Positions 25,540-36,165 of a DNA stretch of 38,415 bases are shown here, piece by piece. Made by a program: the position numbers and the translations under genes. The DNA lies in NCBI GenBank assembly GCA_037447605.1, contig CM074814.1:324175-362589 (forward strand). The letters run 5' to 3'. The DNA is from Zygnema circumcarinatum. Taxonomy: Eukaryota; Streptophyta; Zygnematophyceae; Zygnematales; Zygnemataceae. Position 1 is the stretch's first letter. Each line of letters opens with the position of its first letter. Below the pieces are notes generated by a model. The model had not been told where the DNA came from. It saw nothing but the letters and a program-made list of their open reading frames with translations, and did not search any database.

Positions 25540-25989
25540 CTTGAAAAACCCAATTCGTTGTTCAGTGAGCACACTTGCAATAGCCTGATTAAGTCTATAA
25601 ATAACACGTCAACATTTCGCAAACACATAGCATCGTCTCAACAAGAAGATCAAGGAGGTCCAAGGAGGTCAAGCAGACTTTCCATCATGAACAAAATCTA
25701 TGTCTCAAAAATACAAGTAGCTCCGCAATCTATTTCCTCAAATCCTTCTGCCCTCGAATCTGTCCACCTCATAACCTGACTGCTTGCTGTCCATAGCCAA
25801 CTCTTACCTTTCTTCCCCTCCACCGTGGGACAAACAAAGGGAAGCAACGCTGCAACTAAAGTCTCGTTCGCTACGAACATGCTCGACCACTCTTTAGACA
25901 ATAAGGCTCAAAGTAAGGATGCCCTCTAAAGTACGATTTTCAGAGCATCAAGTAAAGGACTGCAAGGTTCAAGTGGCCTTACCATTCGG
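25540..25989 (-). repeat. GIL1 3'-flank module, copy 2 (downstream of fusion gene)
   Basis: This follows the stop codon of the fusion gene and is closely similar to the gene-proximal part of the flanks of GIL1-B and GIL1-C, including AACATTTCGCAAACACATAG and GTCTCGTTCGCTACGAACATG. It shows that the fusion gene acquired its 3' end from a GIL1-B/C-type gene. Confidence 0.8.
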
Positions 25990-28385
25990 TTAAGCGAGTG
26001 CAGGATACACATGGGAAGGAATGACTGATTCTCGAACACGGAAGCCTGGCGTCACAGAGAACGCTACTTGCTGCACTGTTACAATTTCAGACGAGTCGAT
26101 AGACGACACCAATTTCATTAAAGCAGGGTCAAATGCAGCTCCCCTTGCAACTCTGAAGATAGAGGCAGGTGGGTTGAAGCCCTGCGCCAGTTTGTGCATT
26201 GACCACACCGCTTTACAGAGGGCCATAAGCTTGGAATTCCTTCTTCTTACATTGAAATAATCTTCAAGCGATTCTGAATCAGGATAAAGGGTTACTTTAT
26301 CTTTCAGAAAGTAGAAAATGGCCCTAAATTTGTCATCCACGAAGCTATTGAAGCGCTCCTCTTTCTCTTCAATCGTCCACCGCTCTTTTTCCTTCAGCTC
26401 CTTAAAATGCTGAAAAGCGTCACGGCGTCGCTTCGTTGGGTCAAGCCAAACAGAAAATTCTAAGGGAGAAAAGCATTCGTTCTCAAAATTGGCAAACATT
26501 ATGGATGCAATGTATGCCTCCAACGCGTCTTTTGCATGTGCGAGCCTGCAGAATTTCACTCCCCACTGAACCCTTTCAAAAGGAAAAACCCACAATCTTG
26601 TCCGATTTTTCGCAAGAACTTTTCTTTGTAGAAGTTCAGCACAGTAGCATGTAAGAGCTCTCGACACTTCAATATTCGCTTCCTGAAGATCATGAGGCTC
26701 TGCGAGGGAGCAATCGAAATAGCTCCTTCCCTGTCGCCACTTCTCCACCTCCATCCTCAAAGACTCGACCTCCTTCGCCTGCTCCTCTCTCTTCGTCTTC
26801 TCCAACATAAAGGCCTCCCTCTGAAACCTAAACATCGCCATAAAGAACTTCCCCTCCGTCGGAAATCGCCCCTCCTCCAATGCATGCAATATCATCTTTT
26901 CAGAGAGCTTGAGAATCTCAGGATTTTCTCCCACGAGGTTGTCACAAATCCTCACACGATCTTCTTGGCTCACTTTAGGGTTCTTCTTCAAAAACATGTC
27001 AATAGCCTTATACAAATCATCGCAACATAGTCGTGCAAACTTGGGTAAAGTTTCACACATTATGTGAAGATCATCCAGAGTGAAGCTCTCAACCTCTTGT
27101 ACGGCCCAAAGAATATAAGAATCTTGCAGCTTTGCAACTGCGATCAAGTCCTCGGAAGCTTCAGATTCATCAGCTTGAATCTCATTCGAATAGAGAGTGA
27201 AGAGAGTGCACACATCTCCCTGATCTAACGATTTCAGGTCCTCAAAATTGATTTTAGGAAGCTCGTTTGAGAGACGGCGGTACAGCTCTAATGTCAATTT
27301 CGAGTCCTGGACTTGCTGGCTGTACCTCAATAAAGTTACAAGGTATGAAGGATTAGGGTGAAGATTAGGTCCACAACCTTCCTTTGCCACACTTGTGGGC
27401 GTACTGAGCATCTTCACAAGGTAACCCAAAAGTGCTTGAAGCTGCTTTCTCCCCTCGGCCGGAGAAATTTGCAAGTCTGAGAACATTGTGAGATCAGGAT
27501 CGTCTACCGCCGGTGCAAACATCCATTCTTTTCCCGTGGACGAGAGAGAGTTTCCCGTTTTGATGAAAGTGACTTCATGTTCCTCAAACGTACTCAAAAG
27601 TGCCTCTAAAGCCTCAAACGGTAGCGCCACAACCTTGTTTAAGAGGTTCCATGTCTTCAAAACTCGCTCCATTGGATCGTCGAGCTTGTCGATGGATGCC
27701 GCATATTCTGCAATTCAGCCTCGCGAACATTCGGGTGAGACACAAGTGAATAAGAAATGAGATTATCGGCATAAGTCTACGGATTATGATCGTTAAGGTC
27801 AATTAGTGCTTAGAGATGGAAGCATGAGAAAAGACAATTAGTGCAGGAGATGCATGATAGTAGGTCAAAATTTTAATCAAGACTGCCAAAAAAAAAACAA
27901 AACTCACCTGAAATCGTCTTATTGCAGGCGGAAACGATCTCCTTCCCGAGGGAGTGCTTGTATTCCCTCACCACAGAATCTCTGAGAAGCACAAGGCAGG
28001 CCTCCCAGCCACTGTACACTTCTGCCTGCAGAAATGCAGTACACACGCTCACCAAATTCATTGGGGGAGAATATTCGTCCGTCATCTCCAACTGCAGAGC
28101 AGCCAATAGAGTGTGAGCAGCTGTGGTCGCTGTGAAACTTGGGGTGATTCCGTAACAGTAATCGGCGACGGCATGGAACGCCTCCGAACCGCCCGGATGG
28201 TGCTCCAGCTGCAGCTCCGCCATGGCTACCGCATTCTGAAAATGAAGTTTTTCCTTCAATGTTTTGCTCTTTAAGAACAAGGGGAAGCGATGAAGCAGAA
28301 AGCATTGGCTTTCGACGAGAACGCGCACGTCGTGAAGTTCTGCTGATTGGCGGAAATGGGTCCATGGCGATGCAGGAGAGGCCAT
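25990..28385 (-). CDS. BTB-NPH3-DUF641 fusion protein
   Basis: The two exons, 28385-27908 and 27707-25990, are joined in phase 1 and give one open frame of 731 residues. Exon 1 (1-159) is a BTB region (LLHRFPLF, AFHAVADYCYG). Exon 2 begins EYAASIDKLDDPMERV, runs through an NPH3 domain (about 190-455: LPFEALEALL, SYLVTLLRYSQQV, LPKFARLCCDDLYKAIDMFL) and a short coiled coil, then passes at about residue 485 straight into a DUF641 domain (CSLAEPHDLQEANIEVSRAL to FSVTPGFRVRESVIPSHVYP). Domain order and intron position match NRL-1/2 on one side; the C-terminal half and 3' flank match GIL1-B/C on the other. The NRL half is much more diverged from NRL-1/2 than the DUF641 half is from GIL1-B/C. There are no frameshifts or internal stops. 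Function is unknown; it would place a phototropin-pathway adaptor and a gravitropism factor in one chain. Confidence 0.88.
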
Positions 28386-29799
28386 GGATGGGCGAAGGGA
28401 ACGAATTTACTTTGAAAGCTGCAAGCTGCAATGAGACAAAGTTATTAATAGGATTTTTTCTCTTTGACGTACTTGATTTTAAGTGTCTTAATATAATGCC
28501 TAATTTAGTACGCAAGCAGCCAAATGGAAGATAAAAGGTGGCGTAGGAGTCTGCCCCAGAGCCTACCAGAGCCTTTTAAATTAATCCTCAAACTAGAATT
28601 CCTTACAATATTAATATCTAGAAAATGAGGCGGGAAGGATTATACAGCGGTCAAGGACAGTCGAATAAAAATAGGAAACGGAGAGGGAGAATGCTGCTGC
28701 GAATGCAAAAAAAAAGGCCACGGGCCAATTGGATTTATTCTTATTTCGGATCTTTTGGCTGCAACGCACACAGTGTTCCGGCAGAGGGAGCGAGATAGAG
28801 AGAGAGAGTGTGTGAGAGAGAGAGCGAGAGGGAAGGAGAGCGGCGGGGACACTCACGCAGATATTTAGGCAATGATGCTCCTTATTTCCACACCTCTGAC
28901 CTCCTTCGCAAAAAAGTCCACTTCGGACCTCTCTCCCCTCTTTCCTTCCTCTCTCACACTCCTCTCTCCCTCTGTCAAATTACACTTCAATTTTCTCAAA
29001 ATCTCCAATAAACCGTTCCACCCTTCCTCCCGGTCCGTCCTTCCTTCTCGCGCCCTTGCAGGAGGGTAAGACTCGCAAGGCCAAAGAGAGCTCGCCGCCT
29101 CTTTGTGCCCAGGCTCTGCCGGCGACCTCTCTCAGCGATAGTTTCCAAGGCATGCGATGGCCGTGATTGGCGGAGTCGATCCTGGGAGGAACTGGACGGC
29201 TGCGATTGCGCCTGCTGCGATCGGACGGCTGCACGGCGCTTTCTGCGCCGTCGGCCCCCGAGGGAGGTGGAGGGTCCTGCGGTGTGTTGTGGCATGCAGG
29301 GCTGCTGACGTGGCGGCTTTTTGTTGCGGCTTGCTTCTAGGAACAACATTTAGGAGAGTGTCTACAACAACTTATTGGAGGGAATGAAGCGTTGTTGGGT
29401 CGAGGCGTAGCTCTCCGCTCCTAACGTTTTCTGTTGTGCTTGGATCCTTTGCGCCCAGTTCCTCGTGGTTCCCCATGATGCTGATGTTGTGAATGCACAT
29501 TTGGTGGCATTATCGCCATCGTGAGATCAATGCTACATCCTGTTGTTGTTGGTGTCGTTTCATGTCATGGCTTGTAAATTGCGTTTGTTGTTATCGGATG
29601 TGGATGAAACGATAGAATCGGAATCAAACTCACGATGGCGAGGGCATCAAATGGACATGGACAGAAAAACGACATGAACAACCAACTTTGCATTTCCATG
29701 CAAGCCATACTAATTCCTCGTGGTTTCCCATGATGATGTTGGCCATGCACATTTGATGGAGTCATCGCCATCGTGAGATCCATGCCCCATCCACTCCCT
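28386..29799. other. Spacer between fusion gene and GIL1-C
   Basis: The first 500 bp or so should contain the fusion gene's promoter and leader; it does not resemble the NRL or GIL1 promoter blocks. A GA-rich patch lies near 28785-28840. The 29015-29130 segment is the inverted partner of 15918-16010. A GC-rich part (29090-29300) gives open frames on both strands but no recognisable product. Confidence 0.45.
29458..29784. repeat. Local short repeats (two direct, one inverted)
   Basis: A roughly 75-bp unit (TTCCTCGTGG ... TCGCCATCGTGAGATC) occurs at 29458-29533 and again at 29712-29784. A shorter inverted piece (CTCACGATGGCGAGGGCATC and onward, 29630-29655) lies between them. They sit just upstream of the GIL1-C promoter block. 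Confidence 0.7.
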
Positions 29800-30150
29800 C
29801 TTGTTGCGCTCCATGTTGGGAAGTAACTGCGGGGTGCGGGTCTATCGAGATTGGGCCTTCAGTTCCACTCACACGTGCGAAGCGACCGGCGGTCAATCAA
29901 CGCGCGCGCCCCGCCTTTCGGTCCATGCAGAAGCGTTCCAGGGCGAGGGAAGGAAGCCCTCGGACCGCCATGGCTGCACCTTCCAGCACTTTCCTCTGGA
30001 GGACCACCACCTCTTTTTAAGCAGCTAGCCGAATTTTTGGATTGCGTAAACGAAGCAATATTCTGATGAGACGTTGGCGGGAAATCATTGCAAGAAAAGT
30101 TTATTTCTTTCTTTAGTCCGTTTGGGTCATCAAGGACAGCAGCTATTCCC
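29800..30150 (+). promoter_or_regulatory. GIL1 promoter block, copy 3 (GIL1-C)
   Basis: This block is homologous to 14075-14467. It has G-box TCACACGTGCGAA (29869-29881), a TTTTTAAGCAGC TATA-like stretch near 30014, and the same AGCTATTCCCATGG around the start codon. The CCAAT box seen in the other copies reads GGTCAATCAACGCG here. Confidence 0.6.
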
Positions 30151-31938
30151 ATGGCAGCGACGAGCAGCAAGCAAAGCGTGGCGTGCAGAGGGCAGAATAA
30201 CTCGAAAAAAGGTCTTTCATATAAATGCGCGTTAACGAAGTGTCCACAAGATGCGCGAGTGCGAAAAAAAAATTGTGTCTCGTCATCTGATGCTCAAAGC
30301 CATGATGAGATCAGCACTGCGTTTTGTGAAATGCTGATGGGGAAGTCGTCCAATCTGATGATACTAGCTCAAGATTGGATGCAGGAATTTCAAACCGATC
30401 TGTATGAATTCTTTCCAAGTCGAGGAAGTTTTGACAGGCCGCGTTTGGATGGTGTTAATCCAAATCAATCTGATCAAGATGGGGGAGGTGGCGCCATGAG
30501 ATTCTTGGCTTCTCTTCCTGGAGCGTTGATTCGAGGAATCAACGGTACAGGAGGCGGCATAAGGTGCAAGGGAAAGGACGAACAGGAAGCAGATCATGTA
30601 TTTCCATTTCAGAATGAGCTGTTGGAAAGGAGTCGTCCTGACTCGCAAACGCAGTTTCAGGATCAGAGTCTGAAGGATACTCTGATTACAGCTATTGAAG
30701 AGTTTCGTTCAAGCCGAGACACGTGGGAGGAAAGGGGCCGGCTAGTTGAGACGGGTATGGAGGCGATCAAGGGGCTGCTGTCGAAATTTGAAAGGATGGA
30801 GCAGGCAGTGAGATTCGAGAAAGAGTCTGAGAACTCTGATCGCGCATGTTTGGAGAGGCAGCTGACGGACTTGAATGAAAAACTAGCGTTGATGAACGGG
30901 GAAAATATTCAATTGCAAAAGTTTGCCAAGGAGCAAGAAGAGCGAGATCGGTTATCGATAGAAAAGTATAAGAAAGAACGAGAAGATTTAGAAGGTCAGT
31001 ACAAAAAGGTTCTCTCCAAAGAGCAAGAAATGGTGAGGACGTACGAAAAATCTGTCGGTCATCTTCAGGTGGAACTCGGGAATATCAGATTTGAGTTGAA
31101 AACCTCTCGAGAGGACGTAGTGAGATTCAAAGCCGAGAAGGACCAAGCCCTCTCAAAACTATCCATGCTTGAACGTGACATTTCCTCTAAGGATACCAGT
31201 AGTGGTTCGTATGATAGCTCTCGCGCACAGCCTCATGATCTTCAGGAAGCAAATAATGAAGTTTCGAGAGCTCTTACATGCTACTGTGCTGAACTTCGAG
31301 AAAAACTTACTCTGCTGGTGGCAAATCAGAAAGAATTTTGGCAGCGTCTATCAACGCTTAAGCTGGGAGTGAAATTTTGCAGGCCTGCACATGCAAAATG
31401 CGCGTTGGAGGCACACATTGCATCCATAATGTTCGCCAATTTTGAGAACGAATGCTTTTCTTCCTCAGGAGTTTCTGTTTGGCTTGACCCAACGAAGCGA
31501 AGCAGTGATGCTTTTCAGCATTTTAAGGAGCTGAAGGAAAAAGAGCGATGGATGATTGAAGAGAAAGTGGAGCACTTCAATAGCTTCGTGAATGACAGAT
31601 TGTGGGCCATTTTCTGCTTCCTGAGTGGTCTGGGAGCCAATTGGCATGATCTAGCATGGGTTGAAGATTATTTCAATGTAAGAAGATGCAATTCCAAGCT
31701 TATGGCCTTGTTTAAAGCGCTGTGGTCAATGCACAAGCTGGCGCAGAGCTTCGACCCTCCCGCCTCCATCTTTAGAGTTCCAAAGGGAGTTGCATTTGAC
31801 CCTGCTTTAATGCAATTGGTGTCGTCTATTGACTCGTCTGAAATTGGAGCAGTGCAGCAAGTAGCGTTCTGTGTATCTCCAGGCTTCCGTGTTCGAAATT
31901 CAGTCATTCCTTCCCATGTGTATCCTGCACTCGCTTAA
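30151..31938 (+). CDS. GIL1-C: DUF641/GIL1-like coiled-coil protein
   Basis: This single-exon gene encodes 595 residues from the ATG at 30151. That start is shared in context with GIL1-B and the chimeric gene; the open frame reaches back to 30088 but without an earlier ATG. A polar N-terminus contains a segment (about residues 55-95, around EMLMGKSSNLMIL) that GIL1-B has lost. A charged coiled coil covers about 185-345 and the DUF641 domain 350-595 (SGSYDSSRAQPHDLQ to FCVSPGFRVRNSVIPSHVYP). It ends at the ancestral TAA. It appears to be the most intact member of the B/C group. Its 3' flank is convergent with the HSPA12-like gene. Family assignment is strong; function is by analogy to Arabidopsis GIL1. 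Confidence 0.88.
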   Translation: MAATSSKQSVACRGQNNSKKGLSYKCALTKCPQDARVRKKNCVSSSDAQSHDEISTAFCEMLMGKSSNLMILAQDWMQEFQTDLYEFFPSRGSFDRPRLDGVNPNQSDQDGGGGAMRFLASLPGALIRGINGTGGGIRCKGKDEQEADHVFPFQNELLERSRPDSQTQFQDQSLKDTLITAIEEFRSSRDTWEERGRLVETGMEAIKGLLSKFERMEQAVRFEKESENSDRACLERQLTDLNEKLALMNGENIQLQKFAKEQEERDRLSIEKYKKEREDLEGQYKKVLSKEQEMVRTYEKSVGHLQVELGNIRFELKTSREDVVRFKAEKDQALSKLSMLERDISSKDTSSGSYDSSRAQPHDLQEANNEVSRALTCYCAELREKLTLLVANQKEFWQRLSTLKLGVKFCRPAHAKCALEAHIASIMFANFENECFSSSGVSVWLDPTKRSSDAFQHFKELKEKERWMIEEKVEHFNSFVNDRLWAIFCFLSGLGANWHDLAWVEDYFNVRRCNSKLMALFKALWSMHKLAQSFDPPASIFRVPKGVAFDPALMQLVSSIDSSEIGAVQQVAFCVSPGFRVRNSVIPSHVYPALA

Positions 31939-32925
31939 CCGAATGGTGAGGCCACTTGAACCTTGCAGTCCTTTACTTGATGCTCTGAAAATCATACTTT
32001 AGAGGGCATCCTTACTTTGAGCCTTACTGTCGAAAGAGTGGTCGAGCATGTTCGTAGCGAACGAGGCTTTAGTTGCAGCGTTGCTTGTCTTTGTTTTTCC
32101 CACGGCGGAGAGGAAGAAGGGTAGGAGCAGGCTATGCACATCAAGCAGTCAGGTTATGAGGTGGACAAATTGAGGGCAGAAGGGTTTCGGAAAATAGATT
32201 GCGGAGCTACTTGTGTTTTTGAGACATAGATTTCGTTCACTATGGAAATTCTGTCTCCTGGACCTGTTGGATCTGCTTGTTGAGACGATGCTATGTGTTT
32301 GCGGAATGTTGACGGTTTTATGTAAAGACTAAATGAGGGAATTGCAAGTGTGCTCACTGAGCAAGATGTTAGGTTTTGCGATGTCAAGTTCTTGAGCCAC
32401 TTGGCACGCCGTGATTCGTTTCAATCTAGCCGTTGGTGACACGCTGGACGCCACGTGGAGCGTCTTTGACGCCGTTGGCAGGCGGCCGGAGAGGGAGGGA
32501 AGGGGAGGGGAGGGGAGGGGGGGGGGGCTGCACTGGAGGTTGTTTGGGCGAAATTAGGCAAATGAAAGCTGCTTTATCTTTGGTGGGTTGTCTCTAAAAG
32601 GAAGGAAGAAAGGACCGGGAGGGAAAGAGAGGGAGGGTCTAGCGGGTTTTGCGAGGAATCAAGCACGGGTGAAACGTCACCCTCGTCACAAGGACAACAT
32701 CTTTAGAGGGCAAATGAGTGGAAAACATTTTTCATCGAGGACCAATTCAGAGTTTGGCTCGTTATGGCTCCAATGCCTAAGAAACAATGATGACAAGAAA
32801 CTGAAAATTCTAGATTGTGCCAAGGAAGCATTCCGCCCACTGACCCATGACCATATTCCCAAACCACGCAGATGTAAGACATGTACGAATGCCTCTTTGT
32901 CCAGCCACAGACCGAACTTCATTGC
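31939..32925 (+). repeat. GIL1 3'-flank module, copy 3 (downstream of GIL1-C)
   Basis: This is an inverted match to 16020-16966 and, in part, 25540-25989. It includes a G-rich run (about 32505-32527) matching the C run near 16431. Open frames across it are not supported as genes. Confidence 0.75.
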
Positions 32926-33177
32926 TTGTTCCAACACCTAAACTAAAGCAAAAGGATCGTCAATTTTCATTCACGTTCTGCCACCTAAGCACCATCTATT
33001 ACTGCAGCAGCTATTTCCTAATTCCATGGCTAGGACCCAACTTGGCACTGTACCTCCCTACCCTCCTTGGGACCGCAAAAATATGTACATCGTGAGATTG
33101 CTAAGGTCTCTCCCATCCATCACAACACCCTTTGTACAGATCTGCTTTTAGGACCTCCTTATCTCAGTGAAGCGTGG
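32926..33177. other. Convergent 3' spacer
   Basis: About 250 bp between the GIL1-C flank and the HSPA12-like stop codon. It presumably contains the latter's 3' UTR. Nothing else is recognised. Confidence 0.4.
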
Positions 33178-35312
33178 TTAAAACTCAAATTTCATCGTTT
33201 TCTGAAACTTGCATATTCCATTTTTCTTCGCTCTACCTATCACTTCGATCACGCTCCTTCCAAAGAACATTTCCACTTCGATTTCTCGGTTATCCAAAAT
33301 ATTGTAGTTCTTTGGTAGCTGCAGAACGAATTTGCCCTCCTCTTGTACACCTTCATCAGTGACGTACTTCGGGGAACTTTCGGTTGTACTATACAAAACA
33401 ATTTCTGAATGTCCTTGATTAGCAAGTTCTGGCACAAACAAAACATGCTTGAAACTTTCGTCTTCTTTTACTTTCTGATGAACTTCCACGAAACGTACGA
33501 AAATATCGTCGCACACAGGCAGAAAAAATGGCGGAAAAGGACGGGGTATGATGCTGAGCTTATCCTCCGGATCGGAGGGCTGAAATATCCTTGAAGCGCT
33601 AATTCCGTACGTCTTCTGGAGGCACCTTGAACCTGGTCGCAATTCAGGTCTAAGTGCATATAACGCGGCACCGACACAGACTGCACCGCCGGGATTGGGC
33701 GGCCGCAGGACTTTAAGCTCCTGAAACAGTTCCTTCATGCGGTTAAAAAGATATTCTGACGAGGAAAAGCCGCCGACTGCAACAACGTGTTGCACTTTCG
33801 GGGCAGCTTCAAGCTGATGGGCAATAAGGTTCAAAATTTTCTCCACCACGGGATCGAAAAACCCTCTCACTTCATCAGGCGAAATTTTAATCTCATCGAA
33901 ACTGCATGGAGGATTCTCGTTCTTAAAGTCGTAGTGGGTCCAATCATCGGCAAGTTCAGATGGTATTGAAATCAGACAGACTTCCCTTGAAGACGTGCTG
34001 TTGTATACATCAAAAACTGGAAGTCAGGAAATTTTTGATAGATCTCACTTATCATCATTTAGCTATGGCATCTTGACTATTGGCAGTGCCCCAAATCAAT
34101 CGCCGACACAACTGAGTAGACTGTAAGAAAAGAGAAATAACCAACTAATTTCAATGTCAATTAAATTACAGCAGAAAAAGCGCCACTCGGATGCAAACGT
34201 TATCTCTCTTCTTAAAGGAAAGAACGTGCTTACTCGAAATTGCATTTATAATCCTCCCACTGTCGTAAAAGCGCAATCTCTGTAGTTGGATACGATTCAA
34301 TAAACTTTGTCCAGCAGCCAATCTTTGACTTCACATGTTCCAAGAAATTGCTGTCAACATCAATACTCCCACACAACTCCCCAATGCTTCTTATCACCTC
34401 CCTCGTCCTCCCTCCCTCCTGCAACTCCTGCACAACGATATCAACTGTACCCCCCCCCGCATCAACCACTAGGAACTGGTCGCCCTCAGAAAGATGGAAA
34501 TCTTTGTCTTCTTGGCAGTATATGGAGGCAGCTTCAGGCTCAAGTACAATATGGAGTGGAAAAGGACTTCCCCTTCCTGAGTTGCAGCCTTCCTCCTGAA
34601 CAAGTCCAGCATCGTTTACGATTTTTCTCATTCTCTGCTTCGCTTTATCGTCCCACATTGCTGGAACTGTCACGGCCCACTCAATATCTGAATTTGTAAT
34701 GTGTTTGCCATATTGTTGCTTCACGTCTTTGAGGACAAATTCTCCAAGAAACTTCAAGTAGTCTGATATCGCTTTATCTACCGAAAGCCCATCAGGAAGG
34801 TCCGGAATCTTCGACTTGTCGCTCTCCCGCGGTGCCAAATGCAGCTTGAAAAGCTTCACGAGGTATAACTTTCCAGCTGTAGAATTTTCCAATTTCTCAC
34901 TTTCATACGGACTTTCTACAGAACCTTTCTTCTTCTTGACCCGCTCAACCGCCGCAAAATAGCGAAGAACTGCAGGCCACCCCCAGTCCCTTGCCACGTA
35001 CTCTCCTGTCTCACTTTTTTCGTATAGAATCACCGTTGCCGTTTTACAATACGGCTTTTTCAGAAATTCACCTTGTCCTAGCCAATCTTCAAACATCCAC
35101 CATTTTTCAGGCTGGCTTTTTGATATATAGGTGAACCCTGAGAAGGTCGTCCCGAAATCGAGACCAACAACAACGCGGGATTCGTTGAACGAGGAAACTT
35201 CTGCTGATGTCGAACCCCTTTCACTCTCTCCCCCTGCTCCTCTATTGCCTCCCGGTTTTCCTCCAACTTTGCCCTTACCCTTCCCCTTCCCTTTAAGTTT
35301 ATATTTCCCCAT
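33178..35312 (-). CDS. HSPA12-like Hsp70-family ATPase
   Basis: This is a divergent Hsp70-superfamily protein of the HSPA12 type: an actin-like ATPase fold without a conventional Hsp70 substrate-binding domain. Exon 1 is 35312-34234 and exon 2 is 33997-33178; the acceptor at 33999-33998 is the one that keeps the frame, giving 632 residues, near the family's usual size. A Gly/Lys-rich leader (residues 1-45) precedes the phosphate-1 motif VVVGLDFGTTFSGF (about 47). The phosphate-2 motif VVDAGGGTVDIVV is near 286 and the adenosine motif VAVGGFSSSEYLF near 435. An alternative acceptor (34018-34017) would break the frame. It is divergently arranged with GIL1-D across an 850-bp promoter holding a heat-shock element. 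HSPA12 clients and functions are poorly known, so no role is assigned. Confidence 0.85.
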
Positions 35313-35578
35313 CTCCCCCTTCCTTTTGGTCTAAGAAAAAGTGACTCCCTCCTTTCCTCTTGCGTTCTCCCCCTCTCTGTGCTTCTCTCACACCTTTGCA
35401 CTCTGCCTCTCTCACTCCCTCCCACTCCCCCGGAAGCTACTATGACCCGGAATGAAGGCTGGCTCGCCTCCTCTGCAGTGAGAACAAGGTGAATGGTGAT
35501 TGGTCGATTTCATCTTTGCTTAAAAAATGCGAAGGCATCGGCGGCAGTTCAGGGCTGCATGCACATACGCAAGCAACA

Positions 35579-35591
35579 GAAATTTCACGAA
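35579..35591. promoter_or_regulatory. Heat-shock element (three perfect units)
   Basis: GAAatTTCacGAA matches the heat-shock-factor consensus of alternating GAA and TTC with 2-bp spacing. It lies about 270 bp upstream of the HSPA12-like start and about 575 bp upstream of GIL1-D, so it could serve either gene. CCAAT boxes flank it (35648, 35786). Confidence 0.55.
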
Positions 35592-36165
35592 CTTGAGGTT
35601 CCTGCAGCCGCCGATGGCCTTTTGCTCGTGCGAAGCAAACAGCGGCCAATGGGAGCCGCATGATGAGAATTGGCGGAGAAGTGGCGGAGATTTTACGCCT
35701 TTTCGTTTGGAGGACAACTCTATAGGTAACCAGGAGCTATATTTTTCTGTTAAGGAAAGGTGACGTGATGAAGCGGAAAGCAGCCAATAGGAAACCCATG
35801 CAGAGAAGAGCATGCATGCGCCGCCGTAGTAATGGCGGACTCCAACTGAGCCATTGGCGGGGAAAGCCATCTAGGACTACATGACCTCCTCTTTCATCGC
35901 TTTTTTATATTCTACGCTTTAAAGAAGGCTTTCCTTGTGAAGGGCTTTTCTTGGAAGGTTCTCCTCCTGCTCAGTGGGAAGCAAGTTTACGATTTTTTTT
36001 TTTTTGAAACAGCCTATCATCCTTCGCCTGCTTTCCTTTCTAAGGTTCTTGAATGGTTGGCCTATTCTTGGAAAGCTCCTGCACTACCTCGCTTGCAGGA
36101 ACAGATCATTCCTCTTTCTCTTAGTCATTTTTTTAGCAGAAAGCGAGAAAAGGATTATCGACGCC

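Noticed and set aside
28996-29387. Basic or Cys/Ala-rich open frames on both strands of the GC-rich segment
   Set aside because: Overlapping frames on both strands typical of GC-rich DNA; only the short shared piece is reported as a finding.
30088-30150. Upstream extension of GIL1-C
   Set aside because: No ATG (starts with TTG), and the aligned start context in GIL1-B and the chimera supports 30151.
35974-36165. Hydrophobic N-terminal extension of GIL1-D
   Set aside because: Begins without an ATG; the first good ATG is 36166 and the extension resembles leader sequence rather than a signal peptide.
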